From the NCBI GenBank assembly GCA_002729015.1, contig PBVO01000094.1, positions 34,302 to 69,379 on the forward strand: DNA of 35,078 bases. The letters run 5' to 3'. Position 1 is the stretch's first letter; each line of letters begins with the position of its first letter. The notes below the pieces were generated by a model. That model was not told the origin of the DNA, did not search any database, and saw nothing but the letters and a program-made list of their open reading frames with translations. Positions 17,558 to 27,315 of the stretch are shown here, piece by piece. A program made the position numbers and the translations under genes. This DNA comes from Candidatus Poribacteria bacterium. Its GTDB lineage: Bacteria; Poribacteria; WGA-4E; UBA9662.

Positions 17558-20500
17558 GTGCACCTCAATCGTGTTCAAATCCGAGGTTTCAAGAGCTTTG
17601 CCGATTCAGTTGAACTGTTACTCGAACCCGGTATTACGGCTGTTGTTGGGCCGAACGGGTGTGGAAAAAGTAACGTCTCTGATGCAATACGATGGGTTTT
17701 GGGTGAACAACGAGCACGTTCCTTACGTTGTCCCACCATGATGAGTGTTTTATTTAATGGTGGTTCAAATCTGCAACCTGCCGAAAGGGCTGAAGTCTCT
17801 TTGCGTTTTACCAATAGTGAGGGCAAATTAGCCCTCGAATCCCCGGAAGTAGAGATAACTCGCCAATTGTCTAAAGACGGAAATAGTCGTTATTTTATCA
17901 ATCAAACACCGTGTCGGCTAAAAGATATAACTGAACTTTTTATGGATACTGGAGTAGGAGTTAGTGCTTACTCAGTTATGGAGCAAAGTAAAATTGACCA
18001 AATTCTGAACACACGACCAGAAGAACGTCGATTCCTTTTTGATGAGGTTGCTGGTATCACGAAATATAAGCAACGAAAGAAAGAAGCTATCAAAAAATTA
18101 GAAGCTACTGAGGATAATATAGTTCGGATCAATGATATTATCCATGAAATCGAGCGAGAAACCACTGATCTTAAGGAACAGGCTAGCCAAGCTGAACGTT
18201 ATCAACATTTGCAAGCGCAACTTCGGGACTTGGAGCTTGACCTCAGTTTTCGAGAATATAATCAATTTATCCAAGAATTATCGGAGACACAATCTAATTT
18301 AGATCAAATATTGACTGCTTCTTCTCAAATTAATCAAACCATTCAAGAAACAGAACAACAAGTTGAGGATGCACAAAATCGTCAAGTAGAACTAGAGCAG
18401 GATATCAGAAAAGAATCAGCTATTGTTCAAGACTTCCAAACAAAAATCGAAAAAACTGAACGCCAAATTGCTCTCTATAAAGAACGACAACTGAATATTC
18501 AGCAACAAAGACAAAGAGCTAATCAAGCGATTAATTCCTTACAGAAACAGCTTGACGGCTTAATAAAGCAAAGCCAATCATACCAGCAAGAACAGACCGA
18601 AATAGATGTCTACTTGAAGTTGGAGGAAAGTAAGTTGACTGCTCGCAGGCGAGTCCTCGATGATTTCGATCGACGAATCGAAGATACAGGACACTCTGTC
18701 GACCAAGCTCAAACAGACCTTGCTACAACTACTTCTCAAATTTCTCAAGCTGAAACCCAGTTGTCATCTTTGAACAGTAAGCTAGAGTATTCGGCTGAAC
18801 ATCTGTACCAAGTTAAGGAGCAAGCAAAGTCCTTGACTCAGGCACTAGAAGTAGCTGAAACTGAAGCTTCAAAGTCTGAAAGGCAAAGCCAAGAAACCGA
18901 AGTTGAACTATTGAAAGTTGATTCGAGTAAGACTAAAGTCATTGAACAATTAGCAGCACTACAAAAAAATCTACGTCAGCTAGAAAGCGAGATTAATGGG
19001 ATCAAGGATTCGTTAGGTCTAAGTGTATCCCGATTAAAATCTCTAAAAGATTTGCAAAGCGCGTACGAGGGATTTTACACAGGTGTTCGGGCAATCCTAA
19101 AGGCTAAGACTGTTGAACCAACGACTTTTAGTGGGATTTGTGGTGTGGTTGCTGAGTTGATAGTGACTGACTCAGATTATGAGTTGGCGATAGAAATTGC
19201 TTTAGGTAATGCCATCCAGAATATCATTACCAACACTGCGGAAGATGCTCGATCTGCGATAGATTTTCTTAAACGAACTAAAGCCGGTCGAGTAACTTTT
19301 TTGCCTTTGGATATTTTACGCCCTCGATACTTTGATGATCAACATTTGCTACAACGTCCAGGTATCATTGGTATAGCGAATGAATTAGTAGGCTGTGATG
19401 CTAAGTATGAGGTTGCTATTGATCAGCTCTTAGGAAATACTTTGGTAGTTGAAGACATTGATACAGCAATTAATTTAGCTCGTCGTTTTCGACCCAAATC
19501 TCGCCTAGTGACATTGGATGGTGAAATTTTGAATGCATCTGGGGCTGTAACGGGTGGATATAATTCTCGGCAATCTTCGGGTTTACTAAGTCGGTCTCGT
19601 GAACTAGAAGAGTTGCAGGATCAGATAGACCATCTATCGAAAAGGATCGAGCAAAAGAATAAGAAACGCAATCAAGTAGTGAATGATACGACAGAATTAC
19701 AACAGAAACGTCAATCTCTAATGGTCCAGTGGCAAGATTTACAGATTGCTTACCAAGGACACCAGAAAGACTTGGAACAATCCCAAAATCGCGTAAATGA
19801 AATTGCAGAGCAATTAGCCCAAGTTGTATTGAAGGAACAGGGGTTACAAACACAAAATACTGAATTCGTGACAGATAGAGACGACTTGGAAGTCCAATTT
19901 CAGGAAGCTGAAAAAAAACGTCAACTTTTGCTCAAGAAAATTGATCGTATGAACGAACAAATTGAATCTGAAAAGAATAAACGGAAAGAAGTCGATCAAG
20001 CTTCACAGGAATTAGAAATTAAATTGGCTAGTAAGCGTGAAAAGCATAAATCTATTCTATCTTCTCTGGACCAAATTGCCCAAAACCAACTACAAGTAAA
20101 AAATAGTATTGACGAGCAAAAGCAGATTATCGAATCTGATGAAGCATCCAAGCTAAATATCACTGATCAGATAGAAAGTAGTCAAAAGGTGTTTTTGCAG
20201 TTAGAACAAGACAAATTCACTGTGGTTGAAAGAGTAGAAGAACTATCGGCCGAACAGACCAAGTTATTAGCGACTACCTCAGAAGCTCAAAAGTTACACC
20301 GTCAGATGCGTCGGCAATATGAAAAACAGAATCGAGTTAGGCATCAGATGGAAGTCACACAAACACAATTACAGATGCAAATTAAAGCAATTTCTGCTAA
20401 CATTCAAGACAAATATCAAGTTGAAATAGAAGAAGTAAAATCAGATTTTCCTACGAATAAAGATACAAAGGACGTTTCTCGTTTTGAACTCGTTTCTCAC

Positions 20501-21133
20501 ATTGAACAATTCAAAAATGAGATTGAGAGTCTGGGAATGGTCAATATGAAGGCTATTTCTGCTTACCAAGAACATAAGGAACGAGAAGTCTTTTTAGTTT
20601 CACAAAGAGAAGATTTACAAAAATCCTTGGAAAGTACCTATCAGGCTATCCAGAAAATCAACCAAACTTCTAAAACAGCCTTTCTTGATACGTTTACCCA
20701 AATCCAGACTAACTTCCAGATAGTATTTGCTGAGTTGTTTAACGGTGGTGAAACTGAACTTTGTTTAACTGATGAAGAAGATATCTTAGAATCGGGCGTT
20801 GATATCATCGCCTCCCCACCCGGGAAACGCCCACAAACAATCACTCAGTTATCCGGCGGTGAAAGGTCATTAGTTGCTGTTGCACTCTTATTTGCCATTT
20901 TCAAAATTAAGCCAAGTCCTTTTTGTGTGATGGATGAGGTTGATGCAGCCCTCGATGAGTCAAATGTCCTTCGGTTTACCAATTTAGTTCAGGCTTATGC
21001 TAAGCAAACCCAATTTGTCATTATTACCCATAACAAGAGAACAATGGAAACTGCGGATGTGATGTACGGTGTAACAATGGAGCAAGCGGGGGTTTCTAAG
21101 TTGGTCTCAGCTAAATTGAGCGATTATAACTAG
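17558..21133 (+). CDS. smc: Chromosome condensation ATPase SMC
   Basis: This is full-length SMC of about 1191 residues, the core of the bacterial condensin that organises chromosomes. The N-terminal ATPase half has VVGPNGCGKSN (Walker A). Long glutamine-rich coiled coils flank a hinge at about residues 500-650 (GFYTGVRAIL...GRVTFLPLDIL, with the glycine-rich SGAVTGG region). The C-terminal half carries the signature QLSGGERSLVAVALLFAIF and Walker B FCVMDEVDAALDE. GTG 17558 is preferred over TTG 17537: AAGGAG (17543-17548) is nine bases upstream, and relatives begin directly at the 'L..I.I.GFKSFAD' strand. ftsY follows 49 bases later, a common pairing. No scpA or scpB gene is in the window. 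Confidence 0.96.
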   Translation: MHLNRVQIRGFKSFADSVELLLEPGITAVVGPNGCGKSNVSDAIRWVLGEQRARSLRCPTMMSVLFNGGSNLQPAERAEVSLRFTNSEGKLALESPEVEITRQLSKDGNSRYFINQTPCRLKDITELFMDTGVGVSAYSVMEQSKIDQILNTRPEERRFLFDEVAGITKYKQRKKEAIKKLEATEDNIVRINDIIHEIERETTDLKEQASQAERYQHLQAQLRDLELDLSFREYNQFIQELSETQSNLDQILTASSQINQTIQETEQQVEDAQNRQVELEQDIRKESAIVQDFQTKIEKTERQIALYKERQLNIQQQRQRANQAINSLQKQLDGLIKQSQSYQQEQTEIDVYLKLEESKLTARRRVLDDFDRRIEDTGHSVDQAQTDLATTTSQISQAETQLSSLNSKLEYSAEHLYQVKEQAKSLTQALEVAETEASKSERQSQETEVELLKVDSSKTKVIEQLAALQKNLRQLESEINGIKDSLGLSVSRLKSLKDLQSAYEGFYTGVRAILKAKTVEPTTFSGICGVVAELIVTDSDYELAIEIALGNAIQNIITNTAEDARSAIDFLKRTKAGRVTFLPLDILRPRYFDDQHLLQRPGIIGIANELVGCDAKYEVAIDQLLGNTLVVEDIDTAINLARRFRPKSRLVTLDGEILNASGAVTGGYNSRQSSGLLSRSRELEELQDQIDHLSKRIEQKNKKRNQVVNDTTELQQKRQSLMVQWQDLQIAYQGHQKDLEQSQNRVNEIAEQLAQVVLKEQGLQTQNTEFVTDRDDLEVQFQEAEKKRQLLLKKIDRMNEQIESEKNKRKEVDQASQELEIKLASKREKHKSILSSLDQIAQNQLQVKNSIDEQKQIIESDEASKLNITDQIESSQKVFLQLEQDKFTVVERVEELSAEQTKLLATTSEAQKLHRQMRRQYEKQNRVRHQMEVTQTQLQMQIKAISANIQDKYQVEIEEVKSDFPTNKDTKDVSRFELVSHIEQFKNEIESLGMVNMKAISAYQEHKEREVFLVSQREDLQKSLESTYQAIQKINQTSKTAFLDTFTQIQTNFQIVFAELFNGGETELCLTDEEDILESGVDIIASPPGKRPQTITQLSGGERSLVAVALLFAIFKIKPSPFCVMDEVDAALDESNVLRFTNLVQAYAKQTQFVIITHNKRTMETADVMYGVTMEQAGVSKLVSAKLSDYN

Positions 21134-21182
21134 TGTCGAATATTACTCTTATACAGTAACTGTGTTTTAGTTTGGAACATCA

Positions 21183-22259
21183 ATGCTCAAAAATCTATTT
21201 CGTAGACAAAAACCAAAAGATAACCAACCAGATATTTCCACCCTAGATCGACGACCATCAGAGGAGGTGTCTCCATCTCCTTCTGAGGATTCAGATTTCT
21301 CATCTACTGCTGATTCCATCAACAAAAAGAAAAGCTGGTTTCAGCGGCTGACTAGTGGCTTGTCCAAAACACGAAAAAATTTAGTAACCCAAATCCAAGG
21401 GTTATTGCGAATTGGTCGCAAAATCGATGAAGAATTATTGGAAGAAATTGAGGAGATTCTGATTCAATCCGATGTTGGGGTCAAGGCTACTATGACCTTA
21501 ATGGATAATGTACGAGATGTTGTTAAGGAACGCATGATTGATGAGTCCGCCGATTTGGAAGCCGTAATAAAAGAACAAATTGAGCTTATGCTAGGTCAAG
21601 ACGGACAGTCTGTATCGATCATTCACGATAGTCCACACGTTATTTTGGTCTTGGGTGTTAACGGAGCGGGAAAGACAACTACAATTGGAAAACTGTGCCA
21701 CCGATTTAAATCAGAAGGAAAATCAGTTTTGGTAGCAGCGGCTGATACGTTTCGTGCGGCGGCGGCTGAACAATTACAGATTTGGTGCGAAAGGAGTGAC
21801 ACCGATTTGATTCGCAGTGATGAAGGTATTGATCCGGCTTCGGTTGTTTTTGACGCACTTCACGCGACTCAATCTCGCCAAGTAGATGTATTAATTATTG
21901 ATACTGCGGGGAGACTACATACTAAGAAACCACTAATGGATGAACTTGCTAAAATAGGACGGGTGATCTCACGCGAAATTCCCAAAGCTCCACACGAGGT
22001 CTTGTTAGTTGTTGATGGTACAGCTGGTCAGAATGCTATTATCCAAGCCAATGTTTTCAACGAAGCAGTCCCAGTGACAGGAGTAGCTGTTACCAAACTT
22101 GACGGTACAGCTAAAGGCGGAGTCGTAATAGCGATTCGCCAGGAAATTGGTGTACCGATCAAATTGATCGGTATCGGTGAACAACTTGATGATCTGAGAG
22201 ATTTCGTTGCGCAAGATTTTGTATCTGCTCTTTTCGAAAATGATGAATCATCTATTTAG
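21183..22259 (+). CDS. ftsY: Signal recognition particle receptor FtsY
   Basis: This is the SRP-family GTPase that docks ribosome-SRP complexes at the inner membrane for co-translational insertion. It has a short serine/aspartate-rich N-terminal extension (residues 1-50), the four-helix N domain (WFQRLTSGLSKTRKNL... IEEILIQSDVG) and the G domain. The GTPase motifs are GVNGAGKTTTIGKL, DTFRAAAAEQL, DTAGRLHT, TKLDGTAKGG and the closing GIGEQLDDLRDF. At 358 residues it has a reduced acidic A domain. ATG 21183 has GGA eight bases upstream. It is probably transcribed with smc. Its stop codon overlaps by four bases the stop of the gene on the opposite strand. Confidence 0.97.
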   Translation: MLKNLFRRQKPKDNQPDISTLDRRPSEEVSPSPSEDSDFSSTADSINKKKSWFQRLTSGLSKTRKNLVTQIQGLLRIGRKIDEELLEEIEEILIQSDVGVKATMTLMDNVRDVVKERMIDESADLEAVIKEQIELMLGQDGQSVSIIHDSPHVILVLGVNGAGKTTTIGKLCHRFKSEGKSVLVAAADTFRAAAAEQLQIWCERSDTDLIRSDEGIDPASVVFDALHATQSRQVDVLIIDTAGRLHTKKPLMDELAKIGRVISREIPKAPHEVLLVVDGTAGQNAIIQANVFNEAVPVTGVAVTKLDGTAKGGVVIAIRQEIGVPIKLIGIGEQLDDLRDFVAQDFVSALFENDESSI

Positions 22260-23953
22260 TTTTTAATCCCGGTTAACTCTCGAGATATGACCAGGTGCTG
22301 TCTAGCTTCAACATTTGTTAACTTTTGATAGCAGTCTTCATCCCACCAAATTTCGAGTTGGTCTATAATTTTGTCTGATCCTACCCCGAAATGGATTCGG
22401 AGATCGTTAACAGAACAGTAACTTGCGCTACTATCTACCTGTCGGATTTGGGTTTGATCGCCAGACTGAATTTTCAGTTTAACACCTATTGCTTGACCAA
22501 CTAAGGTGACTGAGACCCAGTTTCTCTGGTTCCCACCGTTGTTTCGAAGTAAAATTGGTGCTTGTCCTGAGTTAGAGATTAACAGATCTAAATCGCCATC
22601 ATTGTCGTAGTCAAGGTGTACAGCTCCTCGTCCCACACGACGTTGGGAGAAGTAGTTCCCACTTTTTTGGGATATATCGACAAAATATGCGGTTTCAGAC
22701 TCAATTAATTGGTTCTCGAATAGCTGGTCAGGCTGTGCGTAAGTCAGTTGATTGGAGTTGAGCTCAGCATCTTCCATAATGTGACCGTTAGCAATAAATA
22801 AATCTAAATCACCATCGTTATCATAATCGAAAAAGGTTGTCCCCCAACCTACATACGGAAAACTTGGATCACCTAGTCTTGCTGTAGTTGTGTCGTCGAA
22901 GTAGAATAATTTGCCAGTTCCATCAGGATCGCATCGGTATAGATTATTGTATTCATAAGCAAAATTTGTAACGAAAATATCGAGATTACAATCATTATTG
23001 TAATCTCCAACTGCTATACCCATTCCAGCCAGAGCCTCCCCGAAACCATCGTAACCGATACCGACGGTAGTGGCAGATTCGGTGAAAATAGGTAAGTTAA
23101 TATCCTCAAATCCATTATGCTGGAAGTAAAGATTCTTTGATTTGTCATTAGCAATATAGACATCTGTCCACCAATCTCGATCAAAATCGGTAGCGACTAC
23201 TCCCAACCCACGAGCATCTTTGAAGAGTCGCATTTTTTCTTTTGAATCCGTGAATCTACTACTATCTACTTCACTAAAAGTTCCATTTCCTTCGTTTTGG
23301 TATAATACATCCCTAGCTCCTTGATAAAAAATAGGGTTTTTATACCCGTCTTTATTGGTTATTTGGTTTATTTCCTCAATTGGTACATAGTTAGCTACAT
23401 ATAAATCAAGGTCCCCATCCCGATCGAAATCAAAAAAGGCACAGCCTGTACTGCAACCTTCATATCCAACACCTGCTAACCGTGTTGTGTCTGTGAAGGT
23501 ACTATCGCCATTGTTACGATACAATACGTTAGGCCCCATATTAGTTACATAGAGATCGGGGTGTCCATCGTTGTCATAATCTCCAACTGTTACACCAATT
23601 CCGAATCCTGTGTCCCCGACACCCGATATATCGGTTACATTGCCAAAAGTCCCGTCACCTAAATTTTTGTAAAGGGAATTAGGTCGATTTTTATAAGGTT
23701 CCTTGATGTAACCACTATTAACAAAATATAGATCTATCCATCCATCGTTATCATAATCGAAAACGGCAATACCTGCCCCGAGAGTCTCTGGTATAAAGTG
23801 GTCTTCTGAGTATCCGTTTTGATGTCGAAATTTGATCCCCACCTTTTCTGTCACATCCGTAAAATTTACCGCTTCAGTATCGATTAACTGGAAGTATAGT
23901 AGATAAAATAGAAAAAATAGGTGTATTTTATTGTTTTGTACGTTGCATCTCAT
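22256..23953 (-). CDS. CRTAC1-type exported protein: FG-GAP/VCBS propeller plus ASPIC/UnbV domain
   Basis: The 565-residue protein has an N-terminal signal peptide (IHLFFLFYLLYFQLI). Seven FG-GAP/VCBS blades follow, each with a calcium-loop motif of the DxDxDGxxD type: FDYDNDGWIDLYF, GDYDNDGHPDLYV, FDFDRDGDLDLYV, TDFDRDWWTDVYI, GDYNNDCNLDIFV, FDYDNDGDLDLFI and LDYDNDGDLDLLI. Blades four and five lack the loop glycine (W and C instead). The C-terminal ASPIC/UnbV domain has IGVKLKIQSGD, YCSVNDLRIHFGVG and IDQLEIWW. The family is common in environmental bacteria and is probably a surface or periplasmic protein-binding or calcium-dependent adhesin; the true role is unknown. It is divergent from msrA and convergent with ftsY. 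Confidence 0.85.
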   Translation of the reverse strand: MRCNVQNNKIHLFFLFYLLYFQLIDTEAVNFTDVTEKVGIKFRHQNGYSEDHFIPETLGAGIAVFDYDNDGWIDLYFVNSGYIKEPYKNRPNSLYKNLGDGTFGNVTDISGVGDTGFGIGVTVGDYDNDGHPDLYVTNMGPNVLYRNNGDSTFTDTTRLAGVGYEGCSTGCAFFDFDRDGDLDLYVANYVPIEEINQITNKDGYKNPIFYQGARDVLYQNEGNGTFSEVDSSRFTDSKEKMRLFKDARGLGVVATDFDRDWWTDVYIANDKSKNLYFQHNGFEDINLPIFTESATTVGIGYDGFGEALAGMGIAVGDYNNDCNLDIFVTNFAYEYNNLYRCDPDGTGKLFYFDDTTTARLGDPSFPYVGWGTTFFDYDNDGDLDLFIANGHIMEDAELNSNQLTYAQPDQLFENQLIESETAYFVDISQKSGNYFSQRRVGRGAVHLDYDNDGDLDLLISNSGQAPILLRNNGGNQRNWVSVTLVGQAIGVKLKIQSGDQTQIRQVDSSASYCSVNDLRIHFGVGSDKIIDQLEIWWDEDCYQKLTNVEARQHLVISRELTGIKN

Positions 23954-24018
23954 AAGTCAGCGTTCATATTATCATATACGAGATGACCTTAAAACTTGAA
24001 AAACAAAAATCATTTTGA

Positions 24019-24034
24019 TACCATCAGAATGGTA
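24019..24034. promoter_or_regulatory. Short palindrome between divergent genes
   Basis: TACCAT (24019-24024) and ATGGTA (24029-24034) are perfect inverted repeats around CAGA. They lie in the 105-base divergent region between the CRTAC1-type gene and msrA, 25 bases before the msrA start. They could be an operator or a leader hairpin; chance cannot be excluded. Confidence 0.25.
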
Positions 24035-24058
24035 ATGTGGAGTGTGAGGTCGGAAGTA

Positions 24059-24760
24059 ATGAAATCCTGCAAATTTAGAATTTTCTCTTGCTTGTTTCTT
24101 TTTCTAATTTCTTTAATTCTTTCGGCTTGTATAATCGAGAAACAAAAAGCAAAATCAGAACCCCCCTCTGCAGTATACGAAAAAAAACAACTAAATAATA
24201 AAGAGGCACAAAAAATGAAAGGTGAAAATCAAGATACCGCCACACTGGGGGGAGGGTGTTTTTGGTGTGTAGAGGCCGTTTTTCAAAAACTAAAAGGTGT
24301 AGAAAGCGTTGTTTCAGGATATGCGGGCGGTACAGTATTGAACCCAACTTACAAAGATATTTGTTCAGGTACCACAGGCCATGCTGAAGTTGTACAAATT
24401 ACGTTCGATCAACAGAAAATATCTTATACTGATTTATTGGATGTTTTTTGGCATACACACAATCCAACCACGCTTAATCGTCAGGGGGCCGATGTTGGTA
24501 CACAATACCGATCTGTCATTTTCTATCATGACGAGGAACAACGCCTAAAATCGATTCAATCAAAAAAACAAACCGAAGAGTCTCGCTTGTGGCCAGACCC
24601 GATTATAACTGAAATTTCTCCCGCTCCCACATTTTATCCGGCAGAAGACTACCACCAAAATTACTATCGCTCTAACCCCTCTCAACCTTATTGCGTGGTC
24701 GTTATCTCACCAAAACTGAAAAAGCTCCAGTCTGTATTCCAAGATCGATTAAAGGACTAA
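24059..24760 (+). CDS. msrA: Peptide methionine sulfoxide reductase MsrA, lipoprotein form
   Basis: The 233-residue MsrA reduces methionine-S-sulfoxide in damaged proteins. The catalytic motif [12 protein letters not shown] has its nucleophile at about Cys67. Further family motifs are [47 protein letters not shown] and a likely resolving cysteine in QPYC near the end. Unlike ordinary cytoplasmic MsrA it begins with a lipoprotein signal ([12 protein letters not shown], lipid Cys24) and a charged linker, so it acts outside the cytoplasm, presumably repairing envelope proteins. I chose ATG 24059 because GAGG (24046-24049) is nine bases upstream and the lipobox then sits at normal distance; the longer TTG 23996 frame adds 21 unlikely residues. 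Confidence 0.93.
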   Translation: MKSCKFRIFSCLFLFLISLILSACIIEKQKAKSEPPSAVYEKKQLNNKEAQKMKGENQDTATLGGGCFWCVEAVFQKLKGVESVVSGYAGGTVLNPTYKDICSGTTGHAEVVQITFDQQKISYTDLLDVFWHTHNPTTLNRQGADVGTQYRSVIFYHDEEQRLKSIQSKKQTEESRLWPDPIITEISPAPTFYPAEDYHQNYYRSNPSQPYCVVVISPKLKKLQSVFQDRLKD

Positions 24761-24774
24761 AAATTTATTTAGTC
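24755..24774 (+). terminator. Hairpin at the msrA stop codon
   Basis: GACTAAA (24755-24761) and TTTAGTC (24768-24774) pair perfectly around a six-base loop and include the msrA stop codon. No T-run follows, so it is at best a weak or factor-assisted transcription end, or an mRNA 3' stabiliser. Confidence 0.25.
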
Positions 24775-25038
24775 TCAACCATTTGAAATTCTTATTCAGG
24801 GGGATTTTCGGGTCGTTTGACTGTGGTTTTTGTATATCGTACCTGATGAATAACTACTATCCGGTTAGCAATCATAGAACCCCAAAAATAATTCAATCAA
24901 AATTCTACTCAAATGTTCTAGAAAATGAAATGATTAGTCAATTACCACACTTCGTTAAAAACCGAAAAAGCTGTATGTGGAAAGTCAAATCAAAGTTTCC
25001 TAATGTCTCTGCTCGTGTACAAATTTGATTTGAATTAG
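24761..25038. other. 278-base gap without a convincing gene
   Basis: A TTG-started frame at 24783-25028 (81 codons) is open but has no ribosome-binding site, no domain and an unconvincing composition. A TTGACT string near 24817-24822 could be a -35 element, but the sequence 17 bases later (TACCTG) is a poor -10. Some promoter for the downstream two-gene unit is expected here. No tRNA or other RNA fold was recognised. Confidence 0.3.
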
Positions 25039-27315
25039 ATGGCTGGTACTGGGGGATCTCGGTTATTTTTTCTCTTACATGCACTTTTTATATGGCTCAA
25101 CTTAACTTGTTGTAAATCGGAAGATCCTGCCCCACAAGAAACACGTTCGATTCAACCATCGGGAACTCCTAGGGTACACCGTACCCAAGACTGGCCAATG
25201 TTCATGTTTGATTTAAAACAATCAGGAAGAAGTAACAATAAAGAGATAAAACCACCATTAGAACTGAAGTGGAAATTTAAGACGGGAGGTCCGATACAAG
25301 CGAGTCCTATAGCGGTCGAAGATACTATCTACGTTGGTTCAACTGACAACTATTTCTACGCACTGTTAGCTAAATCATGGGGAGTTAAATGGAAATTCAG
25401 GGCAAGTAGTGCTATCCGTTTTTCAGCTGCTGTTTGGGACGATTTCGTTTTCTTTAGTGTCACTGACGGAATTGTGTATGCACTAAATCTCAGAACTGGC
25501 AAGGAAGTTTGGAGATTCAAAGTTCAAAACTGGGTTAATGGGCCAATTTTAGTTGAAGATGGGACAGTTTATGTGGGTAGTTATAATAATACAATTTACC
25601 TGTTACAGGCAGCAACGGGTAGATTATTGCGGAAAGTAAACAGACAAGTTCAAATAAACGATACGGACTTCATTTGCCATAATGGACGCTTAATGCCAAG
25701 CCAACCAGCTTATCGGATCGACGAATGGAAAAATCTTATTCCATTCAGTCAAAGTTACCCCGTAATAGCTAATGGTACAGTTTACATTGGCAGTCGTGAT
25801 AATCAGCTTTATGCGATTGACCCAGTGGAACAAAATGTCGTTTGGCGTTACCAGACAGATGGGTATATCGATTCTGCTCCAGCTATCGCGGGTAATATGC
25901 TTTATGCTACCTCCTACGACGGCTACCTCTACGCTTTTGGCGCGGTCAAAAAGCTTGAAAAAAAATCGACAAATACATCAGGAGCCGAGGCTATCCTTGG
26001 TACCATTGTACAAGATACGTCGCCTGTTTATAGATTTCCAGAGGAACCGACAAATACAAAAAAACAATCATCAATCATTGCGGAGTTAAATGATGGTGTA
26101 GTTGTACCAATCCTAGAAAATGTGAATCTTGACCCAAAAGGAAATAAAGATCGCGAACAATTTCGTCAAATTCAGTTACCCAACGGTCAATCAGGTTGGG
26201 TTGAGGCCAATGCTGTTGGCCGTTTTTCAGGTGAAGAATCGATTCAATTTAATATGGATATCTGTGGGCAAATTGAATCGATCTCCTTAATAAATGGAGC
26301 AGAGATGCCAAATTGGTCTCCAGATGGTAAGTCTATTACTTTTCTGCGCAGGACCAATCTTTCGGGGCAATATTGGCAAGCTAACGAACTGTGGACTTTT
26401 TCTACTACGAATCGTCAGTTTTATAAACAATGCAAAGGGAATTTCTACAACCCAAATTTATCTTGGTCATTAGACAGTAAGTGGATTATCTTTGAGGCCT
26501 ATGAAGACAATCAAAGCTACATTTGGGCTATTAATTCCATAACCAAGGAGCTTATTAAGATTGCAAAAGGAGATGCACCAGCATGTTCTCCTGTTGCAAA
26601 CCAGATTGCTTTTCGTCGTTGGAAAGACAACGAAGATATTTTGTATCAGGTCAACATCGACGGTAGTAGTTTACAGACTATAGCCCGTATTCCGATTAAT
26701 GGACAGTTGAGTTCATTTTCTTATTTGGCACCACCAGCTTGGTCTCCGGATGGAAAACGGATTGCTTTTGGTCTTGATGGTCATCATTTTGTCACGGGCC
26801 GATCAGAAGTTGCGATTTATACAACTTCAGGTCATCGACTTCAGACGATTTCAACGCAAAGCCGCCGAATTCAAAACCTAGTGTGGTCAGCTGATGGCTC
26901 CTATTTGTCTCATGTGCAGACTGGCCTTATGAAGTTAGACCCAGTATTAGATAAACGTCTACATGTTACCAACAGCAACCGAATACTAGATACGAAGGTT
27001 TTCAAGCATACCGCACCAGCTTGGTCCCCTACCGACCTTCGGTTAGTTTTTATGGAGCGTTCTGATTGTATGGGCGTACAATGGTTAGTCTGGATTTATG
27101 ATCTAAAGAACCGCTCCAAGTGGCAAATTGCCCGTACGAACCTACGACTGACAAATATTCATTGGTTGCCAGATGGTGATCGAGTTTGCCTTTGGCATAC
27201 CTCTAAGTATTTGAGAAGTGACAAATCAGAAAAAAAAATATACAGGCCTGCTGATACAAAAGGCTGGATTGTCCATCTGAAATCTGATAATAAATGGAGT
27301 CAAAATGAAGACTAA
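25039..27315 (+). CDS. Exported PQQ-like propeller / SH3 / WD40-like protein
   Basis: The 758-residue exported protein has three parts. Residues 1-30 are a signal segment ending LNLTCCKSED; it looks like a lipoprotein signal but with Cys instead of Gly/Ala/Ser before the candidate lipid Cys25, so the anchor is uncertain. Residues of about 50-305 are PQQ/BamB-like propeller blades starting DWPMFMFDLKQSGRS, with repeats such as TIYVGSTDNYFYAL and LYATSYDGYLYAF. Residues of about 325-400 form an SH3-like module (ILENVNL... GQSGWVEANAVG). Residues of about 410-745 are TolB/PD40-like repeats (PNWSPDGKSITFLRR, PAWSPDGKRIAFG). No enzyme motif is seen. It overlaps the sigma-54 response regulator by 11 bases, suggesting a linked sensory or envelope-monitoring role. 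Confidence 0.8.
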   Translation: MAGTGGSRLFFLLHALFIWLNLTCCKSEDPAPQETRSIQPSGTPRVHRTQDWPMFMFDLKQSGRSNNKEIKPPLELKWKFKTGGPIQASPIAVEDTIYVGSTDNYFYALLAKSWGVKWKFRASSAIRFSAAVWDDFVFFSVTDGIVYALNLRTGKEVWRFKVQNWVNGPILVEDGTVYVGSYNNTIYLLQAATGRLLRKVNRQVQINDTDFICHNGRLMPSQPAYRIDEWKNLIPFSQSYPVIANGTVYIGSRDNQLYAIDPVEQNVVWRYQTDGYIDSAPAIAGNMLYATSYDGYLYAFGAVKKLEKKSTNTSGAEAILGTIVQDTSPVYRFPEEPTNTKKQSSIIAELNDGVVVPILENVNLDPKGNKDREQFRQIQLPNGQSGWVEANAVGRFSGEESIQFNMDICGQIESISLINGAEMPNWSPDGKSITFLRRTNLSGQYWQANELWTFSTTNRQFYKQCKGNFYNPNLSWSLDSKWIIFEAYEDNQSYIWAINSITKELIKIAKGDAPACSPVANQIAFRRWKDNEDILYQVNIDGSSLQTIARIPINGQLSSFSYLAPPAWSPDGKRIAFGLDGHHFVTGRSEVAIYTTSGHRLQTISTQSRRIQNLVWSADGSYLSHVQTGLMKLDPVLDKRLHVTNSNRILDTKVFKHTAPAWSPTDLRLVFMERSDCMGVQWLVWIYDLKNRSKWQIARTNLRLTNIHWLPDGDRVCLWHTSKYLRSDKSEKKIYRPADTKGWIVHLKSDNKWSQNED

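Noticed and set aside
24783..25028. 81-codon TTG-started frame after msrA
   Set aside because: It has no ribosome-binding site, no domain and a composition unlike neighbouring proteins.
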